From Rubrivivax sp. (GTDB lineage Bacteria > Pseudomonadota > Gammaproteobacteria > Burkholderiales > Burkholderiaceae_C): a stretch of 64,000 nt of DNA. The DNA lies in the NCBI GenBank assembly GCA_027491255.1, contig JAIXWM010000184.1, positions 30,669 through 94,668 on the forward strand, read 5' to 3'. Position 1 is the first letter of the stretch. Each line of letters begins with the position of its first letter. Below are positions 18,877 through 28,874 of the stretch, one piece after another. The notes under the pieces are model-generated. The model ran no database searches. It saw only the letters and a program-made list of their open reading frames with translations, and had not been told where the DNA came from. A program made the translations under genes and the position numbers.

Positions 18877-19341
18877 ATGTTTCAGCCTTCGCAACATGAC
18901 GTGCGCCGCTTCTTCTGCCAGGTCTGGCGCCGCCGGAAGCAGGGCCTGGCGCTGGATCCGATGCAGGCACAGGCGGCGACCTGGGTCGCCGAGCATCCTG
19001 AGTACGACGCCGACCTGGCGGACGAGGAGGCAGCGCTCGGGGCCGACTACCGGGTCGAGAACGGCCGCGGCAACCCCTTCCTGCACCTGAGCATGCACCT
19101 GAGCATCAGCGAGCAGATCGCCATCGACCAACCGGCGGGCATCCGGCAGGCGGTGCATCTGCTGGCGGCGCGGCGGGGCTCCTTGCACGCGGCCCATCAC
19201 GAGGTGATGGAGTGTCTGGGCGAGATGCTGTGGACGTCCCAGCGCAGCGGCATGCCGCCCGATGGGCCGGCCTATCTCGAGGCGGTTCGCCGTCGCGCGC
19301 GCGGTCCGGCCGAAGGGAGTCTGCCTCAGCGGCAGGGGTAG
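18877..19341 (+). CDS. DUF1841 family protein
   Basis: A 154-residue soluble protein starting at MFQPSQHDVRRFFCQVWRRR, the standard N-terminus of DUF1841. Further recognisable segments are NPFLHLSMHLSISEQIAIDQP and HHEVMECLGEMLWTSQRSGMPPDG, with several conserved histidines. The function of this proteobacterial family is not established. The ORF track adds 20 residues upstream, which are rejected because the family starts at the ATG at 18877. The 3' end overlaps the convergent metal-binding gene by 16 bases. The upstream region is shared with the TauE permease N-terminus. Confidence 0.88.
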   Translation: MFQPSQHDVRRFFCQVWRRRKQGLALDPMQAQAATWVAEHPEYDADLADEEAALGADYRVENGRGNPFLHLSMHLSISEQIAIDQPAGIRQAVHLLAARRGSLHAAHHEVMECLGEMLWTSQRSGMPPDGPAYLEAVRRRARGPAEGSLPQRQG

Positions 19342-19520
19342 CCTGCTTGCGCCAGCGCGACGGCGAAATCCTGTGCCGGCTGCTGTGAATCGATGGTCAC
19401 GCGGTGCGCCGGCAGGTCGATCGAGAGCGCGGCTTGCGGGTCCGTCTTCCTGACGGTCTCGGTGACCACACGCACGCAGTGCTGGCAGCTCATGTCCGGC
19501 AACTCCAGGTCGATCGTCAT
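19326..19520 (-). CDS. Heavy-metal-associated (HMA) domain protein, CopZ-like
   Basis: A single HMA domain of 64 residues. The metal site MSCQHC lies at residues 10-15 in the first loop, and the fold pattern (MTIDLELPDMSC...HRVTIDSQQP...FAVALAQAGYPC) matches CopZ/Atx1-type copper chaperones. It would carry Cu(I) or another soft metal in the cytoplasm to a P-type ATPase, but no such ATPase is in the window. A GAGG sequence 6 bases before the ATG supports the start. It lies between the DUF1841 gene (convergent) and cytochrome c4 (same strand, 62 bases upstream). Confidence 0.9.
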   Translation of the reverse strand: MTIDLELPDMSCQHCVRVVTETVRKTDPQAALSIDLPAHRVTIDSQQPAQDFAVALAQAGYPCR

Positions 19521-19582
19521 CGCAATCCTCGGTGCAGCGGTGCCGGTCGGGGCTGTGCGTGGCGGGCCGGTGGCAGCTGCTT

Positions 19583-20227
19583 TCAGCGGAAGCGCGACTG
19601 CGGCACCGTCTTCAGGTCGCCAGGCAGCGAACCGAGGTAGGCTGCCATCGCCTTGAGTTCGGCGGGCTTGAACTGCTGAACCTGTGCGCCCATGATGGCG
19701 TTGTTGCGACCGATGTGCGGGTTGCCTTGGACCTTGTAGGACTTGAGCGCCACGAACAGGTAGTCTGCGTGCTGGCCGGCGAGCTTGGGATAGGAGGGGT
19801 CAACCGGTTTGGCGAAGTCTGCGCCGTGGCAAGAAGCGCACGCGCCCTTGTCGAGCAGGGCCTTGACGTCGGCAGAGGGCTGCTGCACGGTCTGGGACAC
19901 GGCTGCCACACTGCTCCTGCCGTGCTGCTCATAGAAAGCCGCCAGATCGGCCATGTCCTGTTCGGTCAGGGAGGCGGAGATGACGCGCATGGTGGGGTGC
20001 TTGCGGTCGCCCTTCTGATAGGCCAAGAGGGACGCCACGATGTACTTGGCATTCTGGCCGGAGATCTTGGGCACCCGGTGGACTTCGGGGAAGCTCGCCT
20101 GGTAACCGGCGATGCCGTGGCAGCCGATGCACATCGCGGCTTTTTTCTCACCCGCCTTGACGTCCTGGGCGAGAGCCGTAGAGCACAGGCCCGCCAGGGC
20201 CAGCGACAGAGTGAGCGCTTTCATCAT
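19583..20227 (-). CDS. Cytochrome c4-like dihaem c-type cytochrome
   Basis: A 214-residue periplasmic dihaem cytochrome. A signal peptide ending at ALAQ precedes two class I cytochrome halves with haem motifs CIGCH (residues 33-37) and CASCH (130-134). Axial methionines are available in HPTMRVISASLT and NNAIMGAQVQQF. This layout is that of cytochrome c4, which carries electrons to terminal oxidases. A good promoter with a perfect TATAAT lies 75 bases upstream, divergent from the MoxR gene. A tandem Met-Met start (20227 or 20224) leaves the exact start open. Confidence 0.93.
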   Translation of the reverse strand: MMKALTLSLALAGLCSTALAQDVKAGEKKAAMCIGCHGIAGYQASFPEVHRVPKISGQNAKYIVASLLAYQKGDRKHPTMRVISASLTEQDMADLAAFYEQHGRSSVAAVSQTVQQPSADVKALLDKGACASCHGADFAKPVDPSYPKLAGQHADYLFVALKSYKVQGNPHIGRNNAIMGAQVQQFKPAELKAMAAYLGSLPGDLKTVPQSRFR

Positions 20228-20302
20228 GATTTATGTCTCGGCAAAGCCACCTCGAGCGCGACCGGCCTCTCCTCGAACGGCCTGGGTCGCAGGGGTCCTT
20301 CG

Positions 20303-20331
20303 ATTATAGGGGGGGCCTTATACTGATTCGA
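20303..20331 (-). promoter_or_regulatory. Promoter of cytochrome c4
   Basis: On the - strand TCGAAT and a perfect TATAAT are 17 bases apart, about 75 bases before the cytochrome start. A second -10-like TATACT (20319-20324) overlaps it on the + strand and could serve the MoxR gene. Confidence 0.55.
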
Positions 20332-20446
20332 GGGGGTGGCCGGCTGTCCGGCGGCCTTGATGCCATCGGGCAAGAGGCCGCGCAGCGCGCCTGTGGTGCT
20401 TGCCGGTCTGCCGCGTGTCCGCGGCGCCCTGACGAGAGCTTCGAAG

Positions 20447-21289
20447 ATGAAATTCCAGGGTTCAGAGCAGTACGTTGCCACGCAGGATCTGATGCTGGCG
20501 GTCAACGCGGCCATCACGCTGAGGCGACCGCTGCTGGTCAAGGGCGAGCCGGGCACGGGCAAGACCATGCTGGCCGAGGAGGTGGCGGGTGCCCTCGGGC
20601 TGCCGCTGCTTCAATGGCACATCAAGAGCACCACCAAGGCGCAGCAGGGGCTGTACGAGTACGACGCGGTCAGCCGCCTGCGTGACAGCCAGCTCGGCGA
20701 CGAGAAGGTGCGCGACATCCAGAACTACATCGTGCGCGGCGTGCTGTGGCAGGCCTTCGCTGCCGAGCAGCCCGTGGCGTTGCTGATCGACGAGATCGAC
20801 AAGGCCGACATCGAGTTTCCGAACGACCTGCTGCGCGAGCTCGACCGCATGGAGTTCCACGTCTACGAGACGCGCGAGACGGTGCGCGCGCGTCACCGGC
20901 CTGTGGTCTTCATCACCTCCAACAACGAGAAGGAGCTGCCTGACGCCTTTCTGCGTCGCTGCTTCTTCCACTACATCAAGTTCCCGGACGCCGACACGAT
21001 GCGCGCCATCGTCGACGTGCACTTCCCGGGCCTGCGCAAGGAACTGCTGGCCGCGGCCCTGAAGACCTTCTACGATGTGCGCAACCTGCCCGGCCTGAAG
21101 AAGAAGCCCAGCACCTCCGAATTGCTGGACTGGCTCAAGCTGCTGGTGGCCGAGGAGATCCCGGCCGAAGCCCTGCAGAGCCGTGACGACAAGGTCAGCG
21201 TGCCGCCGCTGGTGGGCGCGCTGCTGAAGAACGAGCAGGACGTGACCTTGTTCGAGAAGCTCGTTTTCATGCAGCGCAACCATCGCTGA
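20447..21289 (+). CDS. MoxR-family AAA+ ATPase
   Basis: A 280-residue AAA+ ATPase. The start is the ATG at 20447 (MKFQGSEQYVATQDLMLAVN), the usual MoxR N-terminus; the 37 residues added in the ORF track are not conserved-looking. Walker A GEPGTGKT is at residues 33-40, Walker B is VALLIDEIDKAD, and a sensor segment VVFITSNNEKELPDAFLRRC follows. MoxR ATPases act as chaperones that insert metals or assemble complexes, nearly always with a VWA-domain partner, here the next gene 39 bases downstream. The client is unknown; in related pairs it is CO dehydrogenase or a periplasmic complex. No such client gene is adjacent. Confidence 0.93.
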   Translation: MKFQGSEQYVATQDLMLAVNAAITLRRPLLVKGEPGTGKTMLAEEVAGALGLPLLQWHIKSTTKAQQGLYEYDAVSRLRDSQLGDEKVRDIQNYIVRGVLWQAFAAEQPVALLIDEIDKADIEFPNDLLRELDRMEFHVYETRETVRARHRPVVFITSNNEKELPDAFLRRCFFHYIKFPDADTMRAIVDVHFPGLRKELLAAALKTFYDVRNLPGLKKKPSTSELLDWLKLLVAEEIPAEALQSRDDKVSVPPLVGALLKNEQDVTLFEKLVFMQRNHR

Positions 21290-21328
21290 TCCGTCGGGAG
21301 GCCGGCCTGCCGGCCCTGGAGCGCCGCG

Positions 21329-22513
21329 ATGTTGATCGACTTCTTCTACACCTTGCGCTCGGCAAGGTTGCCGGTGTCCGTCAAGGAGTACCTCACGCTG
21401 CTGGAGGCCTTGAAGGCGGGCGTGCTGGACGACGACGGCGGGCCGAGCGTGGACAAGTTCTACTATCTGGCCCGCACCGCCCTGGTGAAGGACGAGTCGC
21501 ACTTCGACCGCTTCGACCGCGCCTTCGCCGCCTACTTCAAGGGCGTGGAGTCGGCCGCCGACTTCACGCAGGACCTGCCGCTGGATTGGCTGCGCAAGAC
21601 CCTCGAGCTCGAGCTCAGCCCCGAGGAGAAGGCGGCCATCGAGAAGATGGGCTGGGACGAGCTCATGCAGACGCTGAAGAAGCGTTTCGAGGAGCAGAAG
21701 GAGCGCCACGAGGGCGGCAACCGGATGATCGGCACCGGCGGCACCAGTCCCTTCGGGGCTTGGGGCTACAACCCGCAGGGCATACGGATCGGCCAGGACA
21801 AGGGCCGTCATCGCAGCGCCGTCAAGGTCTGGGATCAACGCGCCTTCAAGGACTACGACGACACCAAGGAACTGGGCACGCGCAACATCAAGGTCGCGCT
21901 GCGCCGCTTGCGCCGCTTTGCGCGCGAGGGCACCGAGGAGGAACTCGACCTCGACGACACCATCCACAGCACGGCCGCCAACGCCGGCATGCTCGACATC
22001 AAGATGGTGCCCGAGCGCCATAACCGCGTGAAGGTGCTCCTGCTCATGGACGTGGGCGGCACGATGGACGAGCATGTGCACCGTGTCGAGGAACTGTTCA
22101 GCGCGGTCAAGAGCGAGTTCAAGCACCTGGAGTTCTACTACTTCCACAATTGCGTCTATGACTTCATGTGGAAGAACAACCGCCGCCGCTTCAGCGAGAA
22201 GTTCCCCACCTGGGACGTCATCCGCAAGTACAACAAGGACTACAAGCTGATATTCGTCGGCGATGCGACGATGAGCCCGTACGAGATCCTCCAACCCGGC
22301 GGCAGCGTCGAATACAACAACGAGGAGCCGGGCGCTCAGTGGCTGCAACGCCTGACGCAAGCCTTCCCGAAGCACGCCTGGATCAACCCCGAGCCGCAAG
22401 GTGTGTGGCAGTACCGGCAGAGCATCTCGATCGTCCAGCAGCTGGTGAGCCAGCGCATGTTCCCGCTGACGCTGGCCGGTCTGGAGGGGGCGATGCGGCT
22501 GATGAGCAAATGA
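21329..22513 (+). CDS. VWA-domain protein (CoxE-like), MoxR partner
   Basis: A 394-residue protein. The N-terminal region is helical and charged (LIDFFYTLRSARLPVSVKEYL). The von Willebrand A domain begins near residue 230 with KVLLLMDVGGTMDEHV, a MIDAS variant (DVGGT in place of DxSxS) common in this MoxR-linked family. Other segments are FYYFHNCVYDFMW and LIFVGDATMSPYEI. These proteins bind divalent metal and act with MoxR to assemble a client complex. The last four bases overlap the start of the TamA-like gene, so the three genes form a coupled unit. The client protein is not evident. Confidence 0.9.
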   Translation: MLIDFFYTLRSARLPVSVKEYLTLLEALKAGVLDDDGGPSVDKFYYLARTALVKDESHFDRFDRAFAAYFKGVESAADFTQDLPLDWLRKTLELELSPEEKAAIEKMGWDELMQTLKKRFEEQKERHEGGNRMIGTGGTSPFGAWGYNPQGIRIGQDKGRHRSAVKVWDQRAFKDYDDTKELGTRNIKVALRRLRRFAREGTEEELDLDDTIHSTAANAGMLDIKMVPERHNRVKVLLLMDVGGTMDEHVHRVEELFSAVKSEFKHLEFYYFHNCVYDFMWKNNRRRFSEKFPTWDVIRKYNKDYKLIFVGDATMSPYEILQPGGSVEYNNEEPGAQWLQRLTQAFPKHAWINPEPQGVWQYRQSISIVQQLVSQRMFPLTLAGLEGAMRLMSK

Positions 22514-24444
22514 GCCTTGCGCGCTCCCGACGCGACGGCCCTTGCGCATGCGGGTGGCTGCGGCCCTTGATGGCGGCGTTCGGGGCGGCGCTCGCCCTGG
22601 GCCTGGCCGGCTGTGCCGCCCTGACCGAGATGGTCACCGGGGTGGCCGGGGGCGTGCAGCAAGTGGCGGGTGGCGTGCAGCAGGTCGCGCAAGGTGCGCT
22701 GGCACCTGCGCCCAGTCCGATGCCGGTGATCGAGGTGGAGATACTGGCTCCGCCGACGCTGCGGCCGGTCCTGGAAAGGCACCTGGATCTGGTCCGCCTT
22801 TCGCGGCTGGCGCGTGGTGAATCGGTGAGCGATAACGAACTCGACCGTCTGGTCGAGGCCGCGCCCGCCCAGGTGCGCGATCTGGCGCAGACTGAAGGCT
22901 ACTTCGAGCCGGTGTCGCGTGTGGCGCGCGCGGCCCCGGAGAAGCCGGCAGGGGCGGTGCGGGTCAAGGTCGAGGTCGAGCCGGGCCGACGTGTCGCGGT
23001 GGAGCGCGTGGACATCGAACTGCGCAGTGCAGCGGGCGACCCGGCGCGGCCCGCAGACGCCGCGCTCGCGAGCCAAACCCTCGACACGCTTCGCCTGGCC
23101 TGGCCCATGAAGCCGGGTAGCGCATTCCGCAACGAGGCCTGGGTTGATGCCAAGGCGGCCACGCTGGCGCGTCTTCGTGCCGCAGGCTACCTCGCGGCGG
23201 TGTGGAACGCGACGGCGGCAGACGTCGACGTGGCCCGGGCGCAGGTGCGGCTGCTCCTCGTCGCCGACCCCGGCCCCCTGTTTCGCAGTGGCGAGATCGA
23301 CGTCGAGGGCCTGCAATTGCACGACCGCCGCACGGTGGAACATCTGGCCAACTTCGCCGCGGGCACCCCCCTGACAGAGACCCTGCTGCTGGACTTCCAG
23401 GACCGGCTGCAGAAGTCGGGCCTGTTCGAGCGCGCCACCGTCTCCGTCGATGCCGACCCGGCGCAGGCCCAGGCCGCGCGGGTGCGGGTACGCGTGGAGG
23501 AGTCGTCGAGGCAGCAGGTCGTGCTGGGTGTGGGCATCAGCGCCAACACCGGCCCCCGCGCCACTTTCGAGCACGTGGACCGGCGGCTGTTCGGTGCGGC
23601 GCTCAGTTCGCACAACCGGTTCGAGCTCGGTCGGTCCAGGCAGGCTTGGGACGGGGACCTGAGCACGCACGCCGGCCCCGGGCTGTACCGATGGATCGCC
23701 GGCGGCACGCTGGAGAGGCTGGAGTCGAGCGTCGACGTCGTCCAGACCCAGCGCCTGCGAGCGGGACGCGCGCAGGATGCGCCCCGTATCGAGCGCCTGT
23801 ACTTCGTCGAAGCCGACCGGTCGACGCGCCGCACCTCTGTGGCCAGCGATGTGGGCGTGGCCTACTCGCTCAACTATCACTGGAGCTGGCGCGACGTCGA
23901 CAATCCCGTGCTGCCGACGCGGGGCTTGACGGTCGCTTTGCAGGCGGGTGTGGGCACGGCGCGCGAGAACGGCGGCGCCAGCGGGGGCTTCACGCGCCTG
24001 TGGGCTCGCTTGACGGGCTACCACCCTCTGGGTGACCGCTGGTACGCGCAGGGCCGTGTCGAGGCCGGCTCCATCGTCACACGCGAGGGCCTGAACCTGC
24101 CGGACGCACTGCGCTTTCGCGCCGGTGGTGACGATTCGGTGCGAGGCTATGCCTATCGTTCGTTGGGGCCACCGACCGCAGGCGTTGCCGGCAGCGGCGA
24201 CGCTGTGATCACGGGCAGCATCGAATTGGCGCGCCCCTTCAGCGCGGATCTGCCGCAGTTCTGGGGCGCTGTCTTCGTTGACGCCGGCAATGCTGCCGAG
24301 TCACTGGCCGACATCCGCGCAGTATGGGGCAGCGGCATCGGCCTGCGCTGGCGCAGCCCCGTCGGCCCGCTGCGCCTGGACTGGGCCTACGGGCAGGAAG
24401 TCAAGCGCTCGCGCCTGCACTTCAGCGTTGGCATCGTGTTCTGA
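22510..24444 (+). CDS. tamA: TamA/BamA-type outer membrane assembly protein with lipobox
   Basis: A 644-residue Omp85-family protein. Soluble POTRA-type modules (about residues 70-300, for example PLFRSGEIDVEGLQLHDRRTVEHL) precede a 16-strand type barrel ending in LRWRSPVGPLRLDWAYGQEV and a terminal aromatic strand LHFSVGIVF, the usual BAM signal. The late segment LRFRAGGDDSVRGYAYRSLGP is the conserved Omp85 L6 loop. The ATG overlaps the VWA gene stop. The N-terminus has AALALGLAGCAALTEM, a lipobox, which is odd for a barrel of this family. A coiled repeat GGVQQVAGGVQQVAQG follows. The usual partner tamB is not downstream. TamA helps insert autotransporters and other outer membrane proteins. 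Confidence 0.88.
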   Translation: MSLARSRRDGPCACGWLRPLMAAFGAALALGLAGCAALTEMVTGVAGGVQQVAGGVQQVAQGALAPAPSPMPVIEVEILAPPTLRPVLERHLDLVRLSRLARGESVSDNELDRLVEAAPAQVRDLAQTEGYFEPVSRVARAAPEKPAGAVRVKVEVEPGRRVAVERVDIELRSAAGDPARPADAALASQTLDTLRLAWPMKPGSAFRNEAWVDAKAATLARLRAAGYLAAVWNATAADVDVARAQVRLLLVADPGPLFRSGEIDVEGLQLHDRRTVEHLANFAAGTPLTETLLLDFQDRLQKSGLFERATVSVDADPAQAQAARVRVRVEESSRQQVVLGVGISANTGPRATFEHVDRRLFGAALSSHNRFELGRSRQAWDGDLSTHAGPGLYRWIAGGTLERLESSVDVVQTQRLRAGRAQDAPRIERLYFVEADRSTRRTSVASDVGVAYSLNYHWSWRDVDNPVLPTRGLTVALQAGVGTARENGGASGGFTRLWARLTGYHPLGDRWYAQGRVEAGSIVTREGLNLPDALRFRAGGDDSVRGYAYRSLGPPTAGVAGSGDAVITGSIELARPFSADLPQFWGAVFVDAGNAAESLADIRAVWGSGIGLRWRSPVGPLRLDWAYGQEVKRSRLHFSVGIVF

Positions 24445-24461
24445 TCCCGAGATTTTTCGAT

Positions 24462-25031
24462 TCAGTCTGCCACTCGCGCCTGAAGGCGTGGCGCCGCCGC
24501 ATCCTTCGGCGCCACCTTCGGTGTTCCTCCGGCGCGTTCCAGCGGCCAGGCGACCGCCAGCGTCGGGTCGTCCCAGGCGATCGTGCGCTCGCAATCGCGC
24601 GCGTAGACGTCAGTGGTCTTGTAGAGGAAATGCGTGTCGTCTTCCAGTGCGATGAAGCCGTGCGCCAGGCCCTCCGGAATCCACATCTGCAGGCGGTTGG
24701 CCGCTGACAGTTCGATGCCCACCCATTGCCCGTAAGTGGCCGACTGCGGCCGGATGTCGACAGCCACGTCCCAGACCGCGCCGTGCACGACGCGCACGAG
24801 CTTGCCCTGCGGGTGCGGATCGGCCTGGTAATGCAGTCCGCGCAGCACGCCGCGCGCGCTGCAGGAGTGGTTGTCCTGCACGAAGGGGCGTGGTGCAGGC
24901 AGTCCGAGCGCCGCGAGCTCGCGGTGAAAGCGTGGTTGGTTGTAGGTCTCCATGAACCAGCCGCGCTCGTCGCCGAAGACCGTGGGCTCGACGATGACGA
25001 CGCCGTCGATGCGGGTGGGAACCAGCTTCAT
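24462..25031 (-). CDS. rfbC: dTDP-4-dehydrorhamnose 3,5-epimerase
   Basis: A 189-residue cupin-type epimerase, third step of dTDP-L-rhamnose synthesis. Diagnostic segments are VTVIEPTVF-like VVIVEPTVFGDERGWFMETYN, FVQDNHSCSARGVLRGLHYQ with its catalytic histidine, KLVRVVHGAVWDVAVDIR, and IPEGLAHGFIALEDDTHFLYK. The length is normal. It is the last gene of rfbBDAC and its ATG lies directly after the rfbA stop. The gene converges with tamA with only 17 bases between the stops. Confidence 0.96.
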   Translation of the reverse strand: MKLVPTRIDGVVIVEPTVFGDERGWFMETYNQPRFHRELAALGLPAPRPFVQDNHSCSARGVLRGLHYQADPHPQGKLVRVVHGAVWDVAVDIRPQSATYGQWVGIELSAANRLQMWIPEGLAHGFIALEDDTHFLYKTTDVYARDCERTIAWDDPTLAVAWPLERAGGTPKVAPKDAAAPRLQARVAD

Positions 25032-25913
25032 TCAGAAGGCCTTCTCGCGCAGCACGCGCATCAGGTACTGGCCATAGCCGTTCTTGAGCATGGGCTGAGC
25101 CTGGCGCTCGAGCTGCTCGGCGCTGATCCAGCCGGCGCGAAAGGCGATCTCCTCGGGACAGGCCACCTTCAGGCCCTGACGCTTTTCCAGCGTGGCGATG
25201 AATTGCCCGGCCTCCATCAGGCTGTCGTGCGTGCCGGTGTCGAGCCAGGCGTAGCCGCGGCCCATGATCTCGACGTCGAGCTGGCGCTGTTCGAGATAGC
25301 GCGCATTCACGGTCGTGATCTCGAGCTCGCCGCGCGCGCTCGGGCGGATGTCTGCAGCGATGTCGCAGACCTGGCGGTCGTAGAAGTACAGGCCGGTCAC
25401 CGCGTAGTTGCTCTTCGGTGCGAGGGGCTTCTCCTCGATGCTCAGCGCCCGGCGCGCGGCGTCGAATTCGACCACGCCGTAACGCTCGGGGTCGTGCACG
25501 TGGTAGGCGAAGACCGTGGCGCCGTCGGTGCGTTCGGCCGCGCGCCTGAGCATGGGCTGCAGGTCGTGGCCGTGGAAGATGTTGTCGCCCAGCACCAGGG
25601 TGCTGGGCGCGCCGTCGATGAAGTGCCGCCCGAGGATGAAGGCCTGTGCCAGCCCGTCGGGGCTGGGTTGGACGCAGTAGCTCAGGTGGATGCCCCACTG
25701 CGCGCCGTCACCCAGCAGCGCCTCGAACCGCGGCGTGTCCTGCGGCGTGCTGATGACCAGCACGTCGCGGATGCCCGCGAGCATCAGCGTGGTGAGCGGG
25801 TAGTACACCATCGGCTTGTCGTAGACCGGCAGCAACTGCTTGCTGACGGCCAGCGTGGCCGGGTGCAGCCGGGTGCCGGCGCCGCCGGCGAGGATGAGGC
25901 CTTTGCGTTGCAT
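25032..25913 (-). CDS. rfbA: Glucose-1-phosphate thymidylyltransferase
   Basis: The first enzyme of dTDP-rhamnose synthesis: it couples dTTP with glucose 1-phosphate. The N-terminal [13 protein letters not shown] is the nucleotide-binding signature, followed by [35 protein letters not shown] and [15 protein letters not shown]. Starting at the ATG at 25913 gives 293 residues, the usual length. The ORF track begins at 25967, and an ATG at 25925 is also possible. The order on the - strand is rfbB, rfbD, rfbA, rfbC, so all four steps from glucose 1-phosphate to dTDP-L-rhamnose are present. Confidence 0.96.
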   Translation of the reverse strand: MQRKGLILAGGAGTRLHPATLAVSKQLLPVYDKPMVYYPLTTLMLAGIRDVLVISTPQDTPRFEALLGDGAQWGIHLSYCVQPSPDGLAQAFILGRHFIDGAPSTLVLGDNIFHGHDLQPMLRRAAERTDGATVFAYHVHDPERYGVVEFDAARRALSIEEKPLAPKSNYAVTGLYFYDRQVCDIAADIRPSARGELEITTVNARYLEQRQLDVEIMGRGYAWLDTGTHDSLMEAGQFIATLEKRQGLKVACPEEIAFRAGWISAEQLERQAQPMLKNGYGQYLMRVLREKAF

Positions 25914-25983
25914 GGGCGTGGGCATGGAGTGGGGTCTCGGACCGGAAAGGGGTCGTGGCCTGGTCATGGTGGGCCGACTGAGG

Positions 25984-26883
25984 TCAGCGCCCGTGGATCT
26001 CGCGCAACATCCGCTCTACCCCTTGTTCCCAGGGCGGCAGGTTCAAGCCGAAGGCGGCCCGCAGCTTGCGCGTGTCCAGGCGCGAGTTCAGCGGCCGTCG
26101 CGCCGGCGTCGGGTAGGCGGCCGTGGCAATCGGGCGCAGCGCCTGCGGGGCCACGCGCACAGGCTGGCCGTGCGCGCGTGCCCAGTCGATGACGAACCGC
26201 GCATAGCCGAACCAGCTCGTCTGCCCCGCGGCCACGCAGTGGTAGGTGCCCTGCAACTGCGGCTGCGCTTGCAGTGAGCGGATCGCGTGCGCGGTCACGT
26301 CGGCCAGCAGGTCGGCCCCTGTGGGTGCGCCCACCTGGTCGTCGATGACGTTCAGTGCCTCGCGCTCAGCCGCCAGGCGCAGCATCGTGCGCGCGAAGTT
26401 GCCGCCCCGCGCCGCGTAGACCCAGCTCGTGCGCAGGATCAGGTGCGTGCAGCCGCTGTCGCGGATCGCCTCCTCGCCCTCGAGCTTGGTACTGCCGTAG
26501 ACGCTCAGCGGGCAGGGGGCGGCGTCCTCGGATCGCGGCAGCTCGCCACTGCCATCGAAGACGTAGTCGGTGCTGTAGTGCACGAGCAGGCTGCCGAGCG
26601 CTCGCGCCTCGCGCGCCAGCACGCCGGGTGCGGTCGCATTGATCGCCCGGGCGAGCGCGGGCTCGGACTCGGCCTTGTCGACGGCGGTGTGCGCTGCGGC
26701 ATTGACGATGACGTCGGGGCGCAGGCGGCGCAGCAGCGGCCCGAGGCTGTCGGGGTCGGAAAAGTCGGCCCGCCGCTCGCCCTCGGCGTCGAAGTCGCAG
26801 GCGGTCACGGCACCCAGCGGCGCCAGCGCGCGCTGCAATTCCCAGCCCACCTGCCCATTGCAGCCCAGAAGCAGAAGATTCAT
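25984..26883 (-). CDS. rfbD: dTDP-4-dehydrorhamnose reductase
   Basis: A 299-residue short-chain reductase of the RmlD group, the last step to dTDP-L-rhamnose. The N-terminal NAD(P) loop [17 protein letters not shown], the SDYVFDGSG segment ([10 protein letters not shown]), and [12 protein letters not shown] carrying the YxxxK catalytic pair are visible. [20 protein letters not shown] follows. It lies 31 bases after rfbB and 70 bases before the rfbA start chosen here. Confidence 0.96.
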   Translation of the reverse strand: MNLLLLGCNGQVGWELQRALAPLGAVTACDFDAEGERRADFSDPDSLGPLLRRLRPDVIVNAAAHTAVDKAESEPALARAINATAPGVLAREARALGSLLVHYSTDYVFDGSGELPRSEDAAPCPLSVYGSTKLEGEEAIRDSGCTHLILRTSWVYAARGGNFARTMLRLAAEREALNVIDDQVGAPTGADLLADVTAHAIRSLQAQPQLQGTYHCVAAGQTSWFGYARFVIDWARAHGQPVRVAPQALRPIATAAYPTPARRPLNSRLDTRKLRAAFGLNLPPWEQGVERMLREIHGR

Positions 26884-26914
26884 CGTCGTCGCTCCGCCCG
26901 AAGGCGCCCCTTGG

Positions 26915-27985
<1,071 letters not shown>

Positions 27986-28094
27986 GGGAGGCTGCCTGGT
28001 GAATGGAGTTACCGCGATGGCTTGACAGTGGGTGATTGTCGGGCCGGGACGGCGATCGCGATGGGCGGAGATGGCCGTCCCGGGCCGACACCTG

Positions 28095-28874
28095 TCAGCC
28101 CAGCAGGCAGAACACGGCGGGCAGCGTTCGCCACGGCGCAGGTTCCCGACCCTCGGCGGCCACCCAGCGGCGCCAGCCTTCGACCGTGTCGCTGCGCTGG
28201 CTGCCGGCCGGCAGCGTCAGCCCCCAGCTGATGGCCAGCCGGGTCGAGGGCGCGAGTGTGGTCAGCAGGGCCTGCAGCATGGCCTCGTTGCGGTAGGGCG
28301 TCTCGATGAAGACCTGGGTCTGGCGCTGCCGACGCGACAGCGATTCCAACTCGCGCAGGCGTGCCGCTCGCGCCGCCGGCTCCTGCGGCAGGTAGCCGAC
28401 GAAGGCGAAGTTCTGGCCCTCGAGCCCGCTGGCCGCCAGGGCCAGCAGCAGTGCGCTCGGGCCGGCCAACGCCTGCACGCCCAGCCCGGCGCGGTGGGCT
28501 GCGGCGACGAGCCCGGCACCGGGGTCGGCCACGGCGGGCAGGCCGGCCTCCGACATCAGCCCCAGGTCCTCGCCGTCCAGGGCCGGGCGCAGCAGGGCCG
28601 TCCAGTCGGCATCAGGCACCGTGGCGCCCGACCCCTTGCGCGGGCGCGGCAGCTCGCGGATGTCGAGCTGCTGCAAGGGCAGGGTCAGCGGATGCACCGC
28701 ACCCACGCGCTTGAGGAAGGCCCGTGCGCTGCGGGCGTCCTCGACCACCCAGCGCGTGATGCGGGCCGCGCGGGCCAGCACCCCGTCGGGCAGCACCTCG
28801 CGGATGTCCACCGGCTCGGCGCCGAGGTCCAGCGTGCCCGGCACCAGCCACAGCGTGCCGCCAGCCGGCCTCAT
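28095..28874 (-). CDS. SAM-dependent methyltransferase, tetrapyrrole-methylase fold (RsmI-like paralog)
   Basis: A 259-residue member of the tetrapyrrole/corrin methylase fold. The order [71 protein letters not shown] and [20 protein letters not shown] follows RsmI, the 16S rRNA C1402 ribose methyltransferase. The N-terminus is shorter and differs, so it is better called an RsmI-like paralog than RsmI itself. It overlaps the Maf gene stop by 4 bases, so the two are coupled. The substrate is not proven. Confidence 0.88.
   Translation of the reverse strand: MRPAGGTLWLVPGTLDLGAEPVDIREVLPDGVLARAARITRWVVEDARSARAFLKRVGAVHPLTLPLQQLDIRELPRPRKGSGATVPDADWTALLRPALDGEDLGLMSEAGLPAVADPGAGLVAAAHRAGLGVQALAGPSALLLALAASGLEGQNFAFVGYLPQEPAARAARLRELESLSRRQRQTQVFIETPYRNEAMLQALLTTLAPSTRLAISWGLTLPAGSQRSDTVEGWRRWVAAEGREPAPWRTLPAVFCLLG

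Noticed and set aside
20462-22549. A 695-residue antisense ORF
   Set aside because: It covers the MoxR and VWA genes in reverse; both have clear motifs on the other strand.
28022-28042. A perfect TTGACA with an inverted partner near 28 kb on the + strand
   Set aside because: No + strand gene follows and no -10 box is found at the right spacing.
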